A DNA stretch of 29,504 bases from Pseudoneurospora amorphoporcata (taxonomy: Eukaryota > Ascomycota > Sordariomycetes > Sordariales > Sordariaceae): the NCBI GenBank assembly GCA_033297205.1, contig MU859352.1, positions 1-29,504 on the forward strand, in the 5' to 3' direction. Position 1 is the stretch's first letter, and every line of letters starts with the position of its first letter. Positions 20,223 through 29,397 of the stretch are shown piece by piece. The notes under the pieces were generated by a model. It searched no databases and was not told where the DNA came from. It saw only the letters and a list, made by a program, of their open reading frames with translations. The translations under genes were made by a program, and so were the position numbers.

Positions 20223-22007
20223 ATGTCTTTTCATTCAAACCCCAGCATCACAACCCTCTACCCCGAATACGCCACCACCGCCCATCTAGACCACCTTCGC
20301 TCAACAGCCTACTCCTACCTCGACGCCCAATCCCACACCTACCTCGACTACACCGGCTCCGGCCTCTGCTCCTCTCCACAACTAGTCGCCCACGAGGTCC
20401 GGCTCGCCTCCACCCTCTACGGCAACCCGCACTCGGTAAACCCGACCTCCGAAGCGGCCACGCTCGCGGTGGAGCAAACCCGCAAGAGGATACTACAGCA
20501 CTTCAACGCCGATCCAGCAGAATACGCGGTCGTGTTCACTCCCAACGCTACGGGCGCCGCAAGGTTGGTCGGGGAAGGGTATCAGTACAAGCGCGGAGGA
20601 AGGCTGGTGTTAAGTGCGGATAACCATAATAGCGTTAATGGGCTGAGAGAGTTTGCCAAGAGGTCTAGGAAGGGGGTGAAGGTTGCTTATGTGGGGATTG
20701 AGACGACGGGGCCGAGGGGAGAGATGAGGATTAGAGAGGAGGATGTTGCTAGGCAGTTGCCTAGACACACGGGGGTAAGAGGGGGGTTGAGGAGGGTGGT
20801 GCAGGCTGGGAAGAAGGTGCTGGAAGTTGGGAAGGAGGTGGTGACTGCGCCTGTTAGGGGGTGTTTGGATCGGTTCTCTTCTCACCAGCCCATCTCCCTG
20901 CCTACAACATCAGAGAAACGATACCACCAGAGGCAACAACCGGCAAAGAACCACATGCAGGAAAGCGAGCACAGAAACGGCCTCTTCGCTTACCCAGCTC
21001 AATCCAACTTCACTGGCGTCCGCCACCCGTTGCACTGGGTACCACTAGCTCAGTCACGAGGCTACGACGTCCTCCTCGACGCCGCCGCCTACCTGCCTAC
21101 CTCGCGCCTCGATCTCTCAGGAGACGTCAAGCCCGAGTTCATCATCGTATCATGGTACAAACTCTTTGGCTATCCAACCGGCGTCGGCAGTTTGATCGTC
21201 AAGCGGTCTGCCCTCGCCAAGCTCCGCAGGCCTTGGTTCAGCGGAGGCACCGTCAAGGCAGTCACCGTAGGCGTCAAGTGGCATCAGCTCAGCGACCGGC
21301 TAGAAGAAGCCTTTGAAGACGGGACGGTTAACTTCCTCTGCATTCCCGATGTGGCGGCGGGGTTGGACTGGTTAGATTCTAGGGATAACAACCCTCTTTC
21401 TTGGAGCCCTGCTAGTAGCCCCAACGGAGGAGAGCCTGAAAGAGTGGAGGTGTACGGCATAGGCGGCCTGGAAATCGTCGAAACCCGCGTCCGTTGTCTT
21501 ACGGGCTACTTCCTGTCCCGCCTCAAAAACCTGCGGCACAGCGACGGCAAACCAATGGTCGAGGTCTACGGCCCCACCGATACCAAGATGCGCGGAGGCA
21601 GCGTGGCGTTTAACCTGCTCGATGCCCGGGGCCAGTACGTCGACGAGCGGCTGGTGGCTTTCGAGTCGGCTGCCGCGAGGATTTCTTTGCGGACAGGGTG
21701 TTTCTGTAACCCTGGGGCGGGGGAGGCCGCGTTTGGGTTGGATATTGGGAGGTCGTTTTTGAGACTTCCGGTGAGAAAGCTGTGGAGGATGTGGAGAGGT
21801 TATAAGAGGGAGGGGAGGGATAATGGGGAGATGAGCTTTGAGGAGCTGCTGAGGGTGCTGGGACTGCCGACGGCGGGGGGAATAAGGGTTAGTTTTGGGG
21901 TGGCAAGTAATGTTAGGGATTTGGAAGTGTTTTTGGGGTTTGTGGAGAAGACTTATAGGGATCGGGTTACCACACAAGAGGGGTTGCCGGAGAGGATGGG
22001 TTGCTGA
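20223..22007 (+). CDS. PLP-dependent class V aminotransferase, MOCOS-like (no MOSC domain), 594 aa
   Basis: A single exon, with strong start context (ATCAAAATGTC). The fold is that of the class V aminotransferase and cysteine desulfurase group, closest in motifs to the N-terminal domain of molybdenum cofactor sulfurase. Motifs seen are YLDYTGSGLCS near the N-terminus, YGNPHS, ADNHNSVNGLREFA, LFAYPAQSNFTGVRHP, DVLLDAAAYLPT (PLP-contacting Asp), SWYKLFGYPTGVGSL with the PLP lysine at about residue 313, FLCIPDV, and TGCFCNPGAGE with Cys493 and Cys495, the position of the sulfur-carrying Cys in MOCOS. True MOCOS continues into a MOSC domain; this protein ends about 100 residues after the Cys motif, so it is a stand-alone lyase-like paralogue of unknown substrate. 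A basic linker at about 180-255 is low in conserved residues. A possible AATAAA polyadenylation signal lies at 22047-22052. The strand composition switches several times within the frame. Confidence 0.88.
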   Translation: MSFHSNPSITTLYPEYATTAHLDHLRSTAYSYLDAQSHTYLDYTGSGLCSSPQLVAHEVRLASTLYGNPHSVNPTSEAATLAVEQTRKRILQHFNADPAEYAVVFTPNATGAARLVGEGYQYKRGGRLVLSADNHNSVNGLREFAKRSRKGVKVAYVGIETTGPRGEMRIREEDVARQLPRHTGVRGGLRRVVQAGKKVLEVGKEVVTAPVRGCLDRFSSHQPISLPTTSEKRYHQRQQPAKNHMQESEHRNGLFAYPAQSNFTGVRHPLHWVPLAQSRGYDVLLDAAAYLPTSRLDLSGDVKPEFIIVSWYKLFGYPTGVGSLIVKRSALAKLRRPWFSGGTVKAVTVGVKWHQLSDRLEEAFEDGTVNFLCIPDVAAGLDWLDSRDNNPLSWSPASSPNGGEPERVEVYGIGGLEIVETRVRCLTGYFLSRLKNLRHSDGKPMVEVYGPTDTKMRGGSVAFNLLDARGQYVDERLVAFESAAARISLRTGCFCNPGAGEAAFGLDIGRSFLRLPVRKLWRMWRGYKREGRDNGEMSFEELLRVLGLPTAGGIRVSFGVASNVRDLEVFLGFVEKTYRDRVTTQEGLPERMGC

Positions 22008-22497
22008 GTGGGATTGGATATGGGAGATGGATGAAATGCAAATTCAAATAAAAAGTTCAAAGCCAGAGCATACTGTAGGTGCCCATTGTGATGGTGATGT
22101 TGTGTGAGGGAGGGACTCAACTGCGTCTTACTTGCTGTTTTCGGGATGAGAGATGGTGTTTGAGTAAAGTGCTAAATTGGCCTTTTATTCTTTGTTATAT
22201 TTGCCTTGTGGTTTTGTGTACCTAGAGATGGGATGGAAGCATGAAGGACGTTGAAACAGTCTCGGGGTCGAGAGATGGGACGAGGAGACACTAACACTTC
22301 CATAGCCGAGACACGGAAGTTCGACACAGCATCACCAGCGCGATCAATGCTTTCACAGAGAAAACAACTGGTAAGCCTAAATGTGAGCTCTTAAACCTTT
22401 ATGCAGGACTGGCGATCACGGATTTGGGCGCTCCAATGATAAATAACAAGAGTAGAAGGCTCAAGGTTGATGGTCGCTAATAGGGCTAGTTTTGTTA

Positions 22498-23060
22498 AGG
22501 CCAGTTCGTTTCCGCTGTAAGAAGTTAACCAGTTGAGATTTTTGCAGTATTCGGACTGCAGTAACGATATAACGTATTACTGCTCTACTGCTCCTTTTTG
22601 CGTTCGTCCAAAAAGCCTTATTTTTTATGCACGCCCTGCAACCACTTGCAACCACCTGCACTTACCCCAAATCTTGAATTTGGCCAATTAGAAGGCCAGA
22701 ATCTTCAAAATCCTTAACAGCAGTAAGAACTGCGGTTAAGCACAACAACTCCCTATAATATAGGGCATAGCCGTCGCAAATATAAAAAGAATGGTAATAA
22801 TGAAAAGAATAATGGTAATGATGAAAAGGATGGTGGTGATGATAAAAAGGATGGTGGTGATGATGAAAAGGATGGTGGTGATGAGGAAGAAAGAGGAGGA
22901 AAGAAAGGTAGAAAGGGGATGTTAAGCACCTCTTTCTATCGTGCAGCCAAAGTCTTGGCCTACCTTAACGCTGCCTTAATGTTGCAGGATTGCAGCTGCA
23001 GACCATGCGCGTTAAGAGGGCAGTTAAGGAAAACCCCCTAATGCGGAAAAGAACTGGCCT
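22498..23060. mobile_element. Non-autonomous PIF/Harbinger-like element, copy B
   Basis: This 563-bp element is flanked by the 3-bp direct repeat TTA at 22495-22497 and 23061-23063. Its ends are inverted: AGGCCAGTTCGTTTCC at the left, and AGGCCAGTTCTTTTCC reading inward from the right. It is the full-length relative of copy A without the LTR, lying in the opposite orientation. It shares the terminal block (here 22919-23060), a repeat-rich middle, the CAACCACYTGCA-type double motif (22627-22660) and AAGGCCAGAATCTTC. Differences from copy A are spread throughout, so the two insertions are not recent twins. No transposase frame is present. Confidence 0.75.
22787..22905. repeat. Imperfect 18-21-bp minisatellite inside copy B
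   Basis: Tandem units resembling GATGATGAAAAGGATGGTGGT are repeated about three to four times with decay at the left side. Copy A has the reverse-complementary type of tract (TTATTACTATCCTT units), so the middle of this element family evolves as a tandem repeat. Confidence 0.75.
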
Positions 23061-23142
23061 TTAGTGCTTTTATTTGTGCCCCGCAGATAATGCGCGCAAC
23101 CCAGGCGACATTTTATCCGCTCCAATTCCCCCATCTCCGAAT

Positions 23143-23889
23143 CTATCGACCGAAGTACGGCGCTTGCATATGGATGACAGTTTGTAAGATCCGCACTATA
23201 CCCGGCATTTCGGCTACTAAGCGCGGGCTTAGCAGAACCTTACATGCCTTCGTTCCAGGGGCTGGCGTTGGCCGCACAAAGCCAGGTAACGTCTCCCACC
23301 ATTCCCAGCGCTGACATGGCCAAACGAGGTAGCGAACTAGAGAACAAAACAGCTGAATTTTGTTATCATCAAACATAGCACCCCGACACGTAAACAACGC
23401 CACCGTATCCCCAGCAACCGGAAAGGGGAAGGAAGACATCCCCAACCTCCCATCCATGTCCCTCACTTGGAACTCCACGAGTCCAGTCCAGTCCAGTCCA
23501 CGCCAACACATCTCCACACATTCGGGAGCCCTCGTCACAGCCGCGCTCTGCGCCCACCCTACCCACCCCCGCATTTCTTCGACCGCTCGAACCAACATGT
23601 TTCGTTGGTTCGGGAGGCAGCCACCCGTAGCGTCGGTACGACTTCCCATTGGAGTTTTGGGAACCATTGGATTGCTTGGTTGACGGTTATGCGCATAACA
23701 AGCTAAGACAAGAGAGGGGGGCTGTGTGGGCTGGGACGGCCCGCTGGTGGCCGGTAGTGGCCAGTTATAGCGGCCGGGCACATTGGTGCAGAACATGAAA
23801 GGCAGCCAGCCATTCGCATGTCGGCGGCTGGTCCTCAACATGTTGACCATACGAAAAGTGCAGAGTTGCAACCAACGGGAACAAGACAT
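23143..23889 (-). CDS. Doubtful open reading frame, 248 aa
   Basis: An uninterrupted ATG-to-stop frame on the minus strand. It contains no recognisable motif, is overlapped by open frames on the plus strand (23360-23706) and has no splice-like context. Part of it encodes a short tandem repeat (a GGACT unit repeated near 23484-23500). It is listed because of its length only and is more likely chance than gene. Confidence 0.15.
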   Translation of the reverse strand: MSCSRWLQLCTFRMVNMLRTSRRHANGWLPFMFCTNVPGRYNWPLPATSGPSQPTQPPSLVLACYAHNRQPSNPMVPKTPMGSRTDATGGCLPNQRNMLVRAVEEMRGWVGWAQSAAVTRAPECVEMCWRGLDWTGLVEFQVRDMDGRLGMSSFPFPVAGDTVALFTCRGAMFDDNKIQLFCSLVRYLVWPCQRWEWWETLPGFVRPTPAPGTKACKVLLSPRLVAEMPGIVRILQTVIHMQAPYFGR

Positions 23890-24088
23890 GAAAGCAAACG
23901 GATTCTGCCAGCCTGCCAGTCTGCCTAAGCAGGGGGAAGGTTGAAACGACCCCTCCTTTTGGGCTGGCAGGGCTGCTGCATTGTGAGAGGAATGGCGGAT
24001 TTATTATTGATGGTGTTCCCTATTCTTCATTCATTTTTTTGCAATTTTGGACGTTCTACTTCAACTGTAGTCCACATTCCTGGCGTTC

Positions 24089-25366
24089 ATGTCATCGACC
24101 GGGGAACTCGAAGCAATCATCATGCCAACCACTCCGTCTTCCAGACGTAACTCGCAGCGAAATCGACGAGGGAGCACTCCGCCAACACCAGGACAGAATG
24201 GCTCAAAGCTTGCGGGACGCATAATGTGGTTGCCGCATGCGGATGAGCTGAGTTCATCGACCGGTTTTCAGGAAGAATGCCATAATCATCCGGTGCTGGT
24301 GCTTTCGAAGAAGATTTCGCCTGATGGGAAGGTTGACATTCTCATGGTGAGTCCATCACACTCTTCTGTTTGCCCGCCCCAGCCGTTATACTTCTCGTCA
24401 AGTCTCGGCTCGGAAAGCTGACCATGTTGCACATCCACATAGATGACCTCCTTCGGTGGCCAAGATCTCGAAAGGAAGCACCGATACAGCAAAGTCGAAC
24501 TTCGAGGAACCTTCCTACCCATCGATCCGTCCCCTCCCCATCCTGACAACCACATCCAGCTCAAGCTCGACCACGGTGTGACTTTGAGAAAGAATTCCTA
24601 TGTCAAGACCGAGGAACCACGGAAGATCCTCTTCGTCCATCTGCGGGACTATGACCGCTATACAACCAAGATCTATGCCCTCACGGATGATTCGTATCAG
24701 ATCGTGGTGGAACACTGCGGTTACCGCGAGCCGGTTCACTCTCCGGCTGTTACGGTTCCTCCACCGGAACAACCTGTTGTTCTACCTCGGCCAGAGAGAG
24801 TTTCGAGCTATGGCTATGGGACAATCCCAACTGTGAGTGACCGTCTTGCTGCCAAAGGCATGCCATCTTTATGGTTTCTAACTTTCTGCTTCCAGTCACA
24901 GCCGTACCCCGCGTCACGACCTGTCCAGAACATGCAAAGCGACGGCAGCAGCTACTATTATGATAGCTCCCATAGCTTTTGGGATCCTGCTAGATATTCC
25001 CAGAGAAATCGCAGGCCCACAAGCCCCTTCCGTCACATTCCAGGCGGATCTTCAGACGGTCTCTCACCAAGCGCCCAAATGGTCCTCAAGCTCATCTTCA
25101 CTGCCATACTTGTTTGCGGAGCGGCTGGAGTCTGCTGGCTTCTCAAGACCTTCTATTCTTGGGCTTCTGAGGGCATCAAGCACTTGTTTGAATACATGAA
25201 GGGGGTGGATTGGTATGTAGTCCTCAAAGCTATCGGATCTTGTCTGTGGAATGCCGTCAAGTACCTGGCAGTGGCAGCGGCGAAGGGTGTCGCGTGGGTT
25301 GCGAAGAGTGCTTGGGGGTTGGTGAGGGACTTGGTTATTGGAGCCCCGAAGGACAAGCTTTTCTGA
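24089..25366 (+). CDS. Conserved fungal hypothetical with a PemK-like N-terminal pattern and a C-terminal membrane segment, 372 aa
   Basis: Three exons: 24089-24346, 24443-24832 and 24896-25366. Donors are GTGAGT at both introns, acceptors are CATAG and TTCCAG, branches include TTCTAACTTTC, and all junctions are phase 0. A second ATG at 24122 (ATCATCATGCC) has the better context, which would remove 11 residues. Residues 40-90 (GRIMWLPHAD..., HNHPVLVLSK..., DILMMTSFGG) resemble the opening strands of PemK/MazF-like barrels: a G-x-I-x-W-L-P turn, then a strand with HPVLVLS. This is a pattern judgement and could be wrong. A Pro/Ser-rich linker follows. A hydrophobic segment at about 285-310 (MVLKLIFTAILVCGAAGVCWLL) and an amphipathic, Ala/Val/Trp-rich tail suggest tail-side membrane attachment. 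No neighbouring gene suggests a partner. Confidence 0.75.
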
Positions 25367-25844
25367 ACGCGTTGGTCCTGCTTACAAGCAGGTCTTGGAG
25401 AGAAGTAGGCTGCCTGTCTATTAAAATGGGATAAAGCACGGGCTCAAGGCTGGCGGGGTCAAGGTTATGCTGAGGCTCTGTCACTTGAGGGGTCCATGTC
25501 TAAGGTAGAGTGCGTGGGAGACATGGACTCGTACGTCATCGCTGAACTGTGGTTCATCTCTCTGCCCTTCCCGTACCTTCCTATGGTTGTTATATATTGC
25601 GCAGACTGGCCGTCTGAGATATGACGAGCCGCCTTGCTGCCTGGGGCATCTAGGGCGGTATCAAGCTCTGCGCGTAACTTTCAATACCTTGATCTTTTTG
25701 GGCACAAAATGTGATTTCCCTTACCCCGCCTTCATTACCGCTTGCTCATGCTCAAAAGTCAATAATTTTCTGCGACCTTCCTTCGCCCACCTTTTCTCAT
25801 CTTTTCCCGTGCCTCACCCCGTTTTCTCACAACCCGACAGCCTC

Positions 25845-26721
25845 ATGAACAAGACCGGAGCACCAGCGACCCAGCTACGCCCAAAGCTCAAACACAAGTG
25901 TAGGCATATCGGGCGTCATCAGCCCGAGGGAATCTCGCCTACCTTACCATTGTGCTAGTCACAACTGAGCCGCCCGAGGTTCGTGATCAGCGGACGTATG
26001 AGCTCATCTCTTCTGATAGAGCTCGTTACTACCGTGATCCGGAGCCGTATGATCCTGCCAATCCCAAGACAGTATATGTAGGTACGTCGTCGTGTATCCT
26101 CCTCACCGCATCCAGCTCTGACTATAAAGGCGTGTTCGGGTCCGCGTTAGGGATTTTAAGAAATAAACGTCTTAACGTGCAGGGTCCGCAGCTGCACTCC
26201 TGCAACATTAAGGCAGCGTTAAGGTAGGCCAAGACTTTGAATGCAAGATGGAAAGAAGTGCTTAACATCCCCTTTCTACCGGCGCTTGTTGGGTACCGTA
26301 CTAACCTTCTTTCGATCAGATGAAGCGACGGGGACCAAGGCAGATGCATACCAAGAAGTCAACGACGGTCCGCCTGTGCCGGAACACTCAAATGCTCCGC
26401 CAGCTCGCTACAGCTTTGTACAAGAGACGCATCCATCCTCGATAGCTCAACCAAGCCGTGGTTTAAACCAAGTAAGTACCTACCTGTTGCTTGTTCTTCT
26501 TGAAAGAAGAGTGATGAGATCTCGAGTTCTAACTTCCGCTTCAGGTCCCTTGGGCTACAACCACCTGCAACCACCTGCACTTACCCCAAATCCTCGATCT
26601 GACCAATCAGAAGGCCAGAATCTTCGAACTTCTTACCAGGCACGCAACGAGGCAGCAGCTGAGCTGCTTCGTATTCATCCCGCGCACAAGAAGAACAGAA
26701 AAGTCATCCCCACACCAGTAA
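25845..26721 (+). CDS. Candidate four-exon hypothetical gene (168 aa) with transposon fragments
   Basis: The model is exons 25845-25899, 25959-26081, 26320-26471 and 26545-26721. Donors are GTAGGC, GTACGT and GTAAGT; acceptors are GCTAG, GATCAG (after a TACTAAC branch) and TTCAG (after TTCTAAC). All phases fit, and the joined protein is open. The middle part is hydrophilic and coding-like (YELISSDRARYYRDPEPYD..., QEVNDGPPVPEH...), but no family is recognised. Intron 2 contains a 153-bp fragment of the copy A/B element family (26128-26280). Exon 4 contains a second fragment (about 26553-26632), which codes for roughly residues 114-139, so the C-terminus appears to be transposon-derived and the gene may be damaged. 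Intron 1 and the exact end are the least certain. A degraded RING-like frame follows 70 bases downstream and might once have been part of it. Confidence 0.45.
26128..26280 (+). mobile_element. Terminal fragment of the PIF/Harbinger-like element family (C1)
   Basis: This begins exactly at the element terminus (AGGCGTGTTCGGG, preceded by TAA). It follows copy A 1292-1440 with about 10% differences and then stops, without an opposite terminal repeat nearby. It lies within intron 2 of the candidate gene at 25845-26721 and adds most of that intron's length. It shows fewer CpA-to-TpA changes than copy A. Confidence 0.8.
26553..26632 (-). mobile_element. Internal fragment of the same element family (C2)
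   Basis: This contains the doubled CAACCACCTGCA motif, CTTACCCCAAATC, and AAGGCCAGAATCTTC. It matches the reverse complement of copy A around 2062-2120 (and, past the LTR, 1763-1776) and the plus strand of copy B at 22627-22705. Relative to fragment C1 it is inverted compared with the arrangement in copies A and B, so C1 and C2 are not one intact element. It overlaps the predicted fourth exon of the gene at 25845-26721. Confidence 0.7.
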
Positions 26722-26791
26722 TGACCTTTCCGGCTCTGAAGGCCGTTGACTGTCATGGTCTTCGAGGCAGAACGATGTACATGCGCTCTGA

Positions 26792-27217
26792 GAACACGGA
26801 GACGGCCTCGAGTTCTTTCTGCCCTCGTGCTTGATCATCAGGTCCAAGCCGAGCTCCGCAAACCGTCTTGCCATCAAGTGCGGCCATTGTTATTGTGTCG
26901 TCTGCTATCACCAGTACCTGTCGCAAAAGATCCGTTGAGGACGACTCCCTCGAGCAGAGCGAGATTCGTGGATTCGGTGCGTTTGTTGCAGAGAAGATTT
27001 GTTCTCTGAGAGCTGCGCCGTGCCAGCCTCTGGAAAGCTGACTAAAATCGTAAAGAACAAGGGAAAGGGTTCTGCTACTCTCAAGCCGGCTGCAGTCGAG
27101 AGCCTCAAGCAGTCTCTTTGGGGATGTGTGATGGAGGTCTCACCACTTGGGTTTCATCTTCGTCACCGCTTGTACATAGAGGTATTCTATTGTATGCTTC
27201 TTAAGATAGACAGATAG
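26792..27217 (+). pseudogene. Degraded RING-finger-like reading frame
   Basis: One frame, with an internal TGA at 26936-26938, encodes a pattern close to a RING/RING-HC finger. A Cys lies at 26828-26830 with the second Cys of the first pair apparently replaced (C-L-I-I). This is followed by CGHCYCVVC starting at 26879 and CVCC starting at 26978. The spacing between the elements fits a RING zinc finger, a domain of ubiquitin ligases. The stop codon and the missing ligand argue for a pseudogene or fragment. It ends with a lysine-rich region and no further known domain. An intron removing the stop was sought but none with normal length was found. Confidence 0.35.
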
Positions 27218-28908
27218 ACCATGGAACTTGTTGATAGAATTCTTGTTGAAGCGGAAGGTACCTTATGGAGCAAGACAAAGATGGGCAGAAATGCTTGATT
27301 AAAGAAGAGAGAAAAGGATGAAGGAATGATCGTAAGGATCACGAGTTATATATATGCCCAAAGTGGGGAACGATCCAGATAAGATAAGATGCGATGAGAT
27401 GCGAATAGCTTCAACAATTCTTTCCGGGGCGGCCTCTAATATTGGTGTTCACCCTCTTTCAAACCTCCGGCGAGGCGTGATATGTGATCCTTGTTGTGAC
27501 GGTTCTGGTGGGCTGGAAAAGGCGACAACGAAAAAAAGGGTTGATTGGAGTTGTCTAACGGAAGAGGAGAAACGGAAACCAGGGCAGCCTAAGTCTAAAT
27601 ACTTGGAAGGGAGTGCCAGCGAATGGGCATGGGCGGCCCAGGGCACGGACTTCCAACATGTTGTGCTTGCCTGTTTATATCGGAATGTTGTAAATGTTCC
27701 TCCCTCTTGTGCTTGAGTATCGTTTGAGGGGTTTATTATTTTAAAGTGGCTAGTGTCCTAGTAGTTGTTGTGAGTTTTCTTCCTAGTGAGGGAATGCACT
27801 CTTCTTATGGGCAAAGATTGAAAGAAGGCCTGACATGGAACCGAGCCTGACTGCTTGACCAAACAGAGAGACGGAGGAGAAAGACGAGGAGCACTCCGGC
27901 AAAAATATTAGAAATCAGCGTCAAATCAAAGATCTCCGTGGGATTGGGTGGGAAGGTAGACACGCCGTTGTGATTCCGACGGATTAGGCCATGTTCGGTC
28001 TGGAAGTGGAAAGCCGCCATTTCATCGCACTCAATCCGAACCATCAATGCCTGCTTCAATCGGAGTCTACGTGTTCTTCAATCTTAATCTATTAAAAAGG
28101 AGCTCGAAGCCCAGTCTTGCTGTGTCTTTGCCTGCTGAGGCGGATTATACGTGTGTTCAACTCGACCTCACCTATGTCACGTTTATGCCCCTCGTGCCTG
28201 AAGGACACTCAGATTTTCGAAGGGATTCCAAGCATATATATGCCTTCTTTCTTCCTAGATCATTTTAAGCTCTTAAAACAAGACCTGATTGCAAGTAACG
28301 GTCTTGGTCCTGTGCGATGGTTGAGTACCCTGATGGCTTCGCAAGAGAGCCCTCTGCGAAAAAGTGGGTCTGGCAAGTGGAAAGGGGCACTCAACGCGCC
28401 GCGTCATCGGGAAATTTACACTACAGATACATGCCAAAATTATAATACCTGCCATTTATCTTTCGGAGATTGGAGTGTTCAACGATGTTGTTTTCATTGC
28501 ATCAGGATATCTTGAACGCAGTAAAAATTTTGAGTGTCCTTCCTATGTTCTGAATCAAGAACATCGCAGCCCCAGTGCTTGCACCCATGTCACTCGATGC
28601 GATATATGGCAACTGTACCTTATCTTCACATGGAAAACCAGGAAAATATAGTTCCAAGCCTAATTCACATGAGGCTTACATTAGCCTGAGATTGGTGTCA
28701 ACGGCATAGATGATATCCAGCAGTGTTGCCTGGCAACGGGTCGCGCGTGACATCTCTTGCGGGTGCCAAGGAGCAGACTCGCCTTCCACGAAGGGTCCTG
28801 ATACTTCAGAGCGCCAGAGATAAACAACTTACCGTTCTGACCGGACGAATGACGTAGTTGGAAGTGCCTGGAAGTATCCAAGCACCGTCAGGTATCCGAA
28901 CTCGAACA
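27218..28908. other. Interval with only weak open reading frames
   Basis: Frames of 70-130 aa occur on both strands: 27354-27716 (+), 27805-28059 (-, with one hydrophobic stretch) and 28117-28515 (+, with a CPSC). None has recognisable motifs. At 28826-28835 the minus strand carries a good donor-like site, ACG|GTAAGTTG, and flanking frames look coding-like in places, so decayed exons may be present next to the hAT-like insertion. I could not build a consistent gene. Confidence 0.35.
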
Positions 28909-28916
28909 GTTCCATG

Positions 28917-29389
28917 CAGTGGTCGACACAAATCAAGGAGTAATAAATCAAAGCAAATCTACCCTCTGGTTATCAAATCAAATATAGGTAAAAAAAGCAG
29001 TCAAATCAACGCAAATGTGATGCCATATTTGATTTGTTAAATTTGTTTCGTTAGTACTATCAGATTTTTACAGCACATACCTCTCCGATGCGTGCGGTGT
29101 GACTTTTGCTGCAGAATTTCGGGTGCAGATGTAGGCGCATGGGTGAAAAATATGTCGTATTTTGACTGGGCAACGAAGTATCGTAGTGATTCTGTGTAAG
29201 AGCTAGCAGTAGATATGATGGTTTCTGTTGTTCCGGGGGGTTAGTATGTAACGGAAATTTAATTTTCCGGGTCAAATCTACTAAATCAAATCAAATATCA
29301 ATGTAAACAAATCAAATCTGGCCTCCAATTACGCAAATAAATCAAATCAGAACCCTGATTTGATTTGATTTGATTTATGTGGATTACTG
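28917..29389. mobile_element. hAT-like non-autonomous transposon (MITE), 473 bp
   Basis: The termini are 20-bp imperfect inverted repeats with 16 of 20 matches: CAGTGGTCGACACAAATCAA at 28917-28936, and CAGTAATCCACATAAATCAA read inward from 29389. An 8-bp direct duplication GTTCCATG flanks the element at 28909-28916 and 29390-29397. An 8-bp target duplication and CAG-starting ends are hallmarks of hAT transposons. The AT-rich interior holds many AAATC/GATTT pentamers in both orientations, like the subterminal repeats hAT transposases bind, and a hairpin at 29338-29375. No transposase is encoded; the internal 71-aa frame is not credible. Confidence 0.8.
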
Positions 29390-29397
29390 GTTCCATG

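Larger units (their letters stand above)
22008..24088. other. Intergenic region holding transposon copy B
   Basis: Apart from the element at 22498-23060 and the doubtful frame at 23143-23889, nothing coding is evident. The interval 22008-22497 is the 3' flank of the MOCOS-like gene. Confidence 0.4.

Noticed and set aside
21372..21977. 201-aa minus-strand frame across the MOCOS-like gene
   Set aside because: Antisense shadow; the plus strand carries the conserved motifs.
22780..22910. Tandem repeat considered as a CRISPR-like array
   Set aside because: The units are contiguous with no unique spacers, and the genome is eukaryotic; it is a minisatellite within a transposon.
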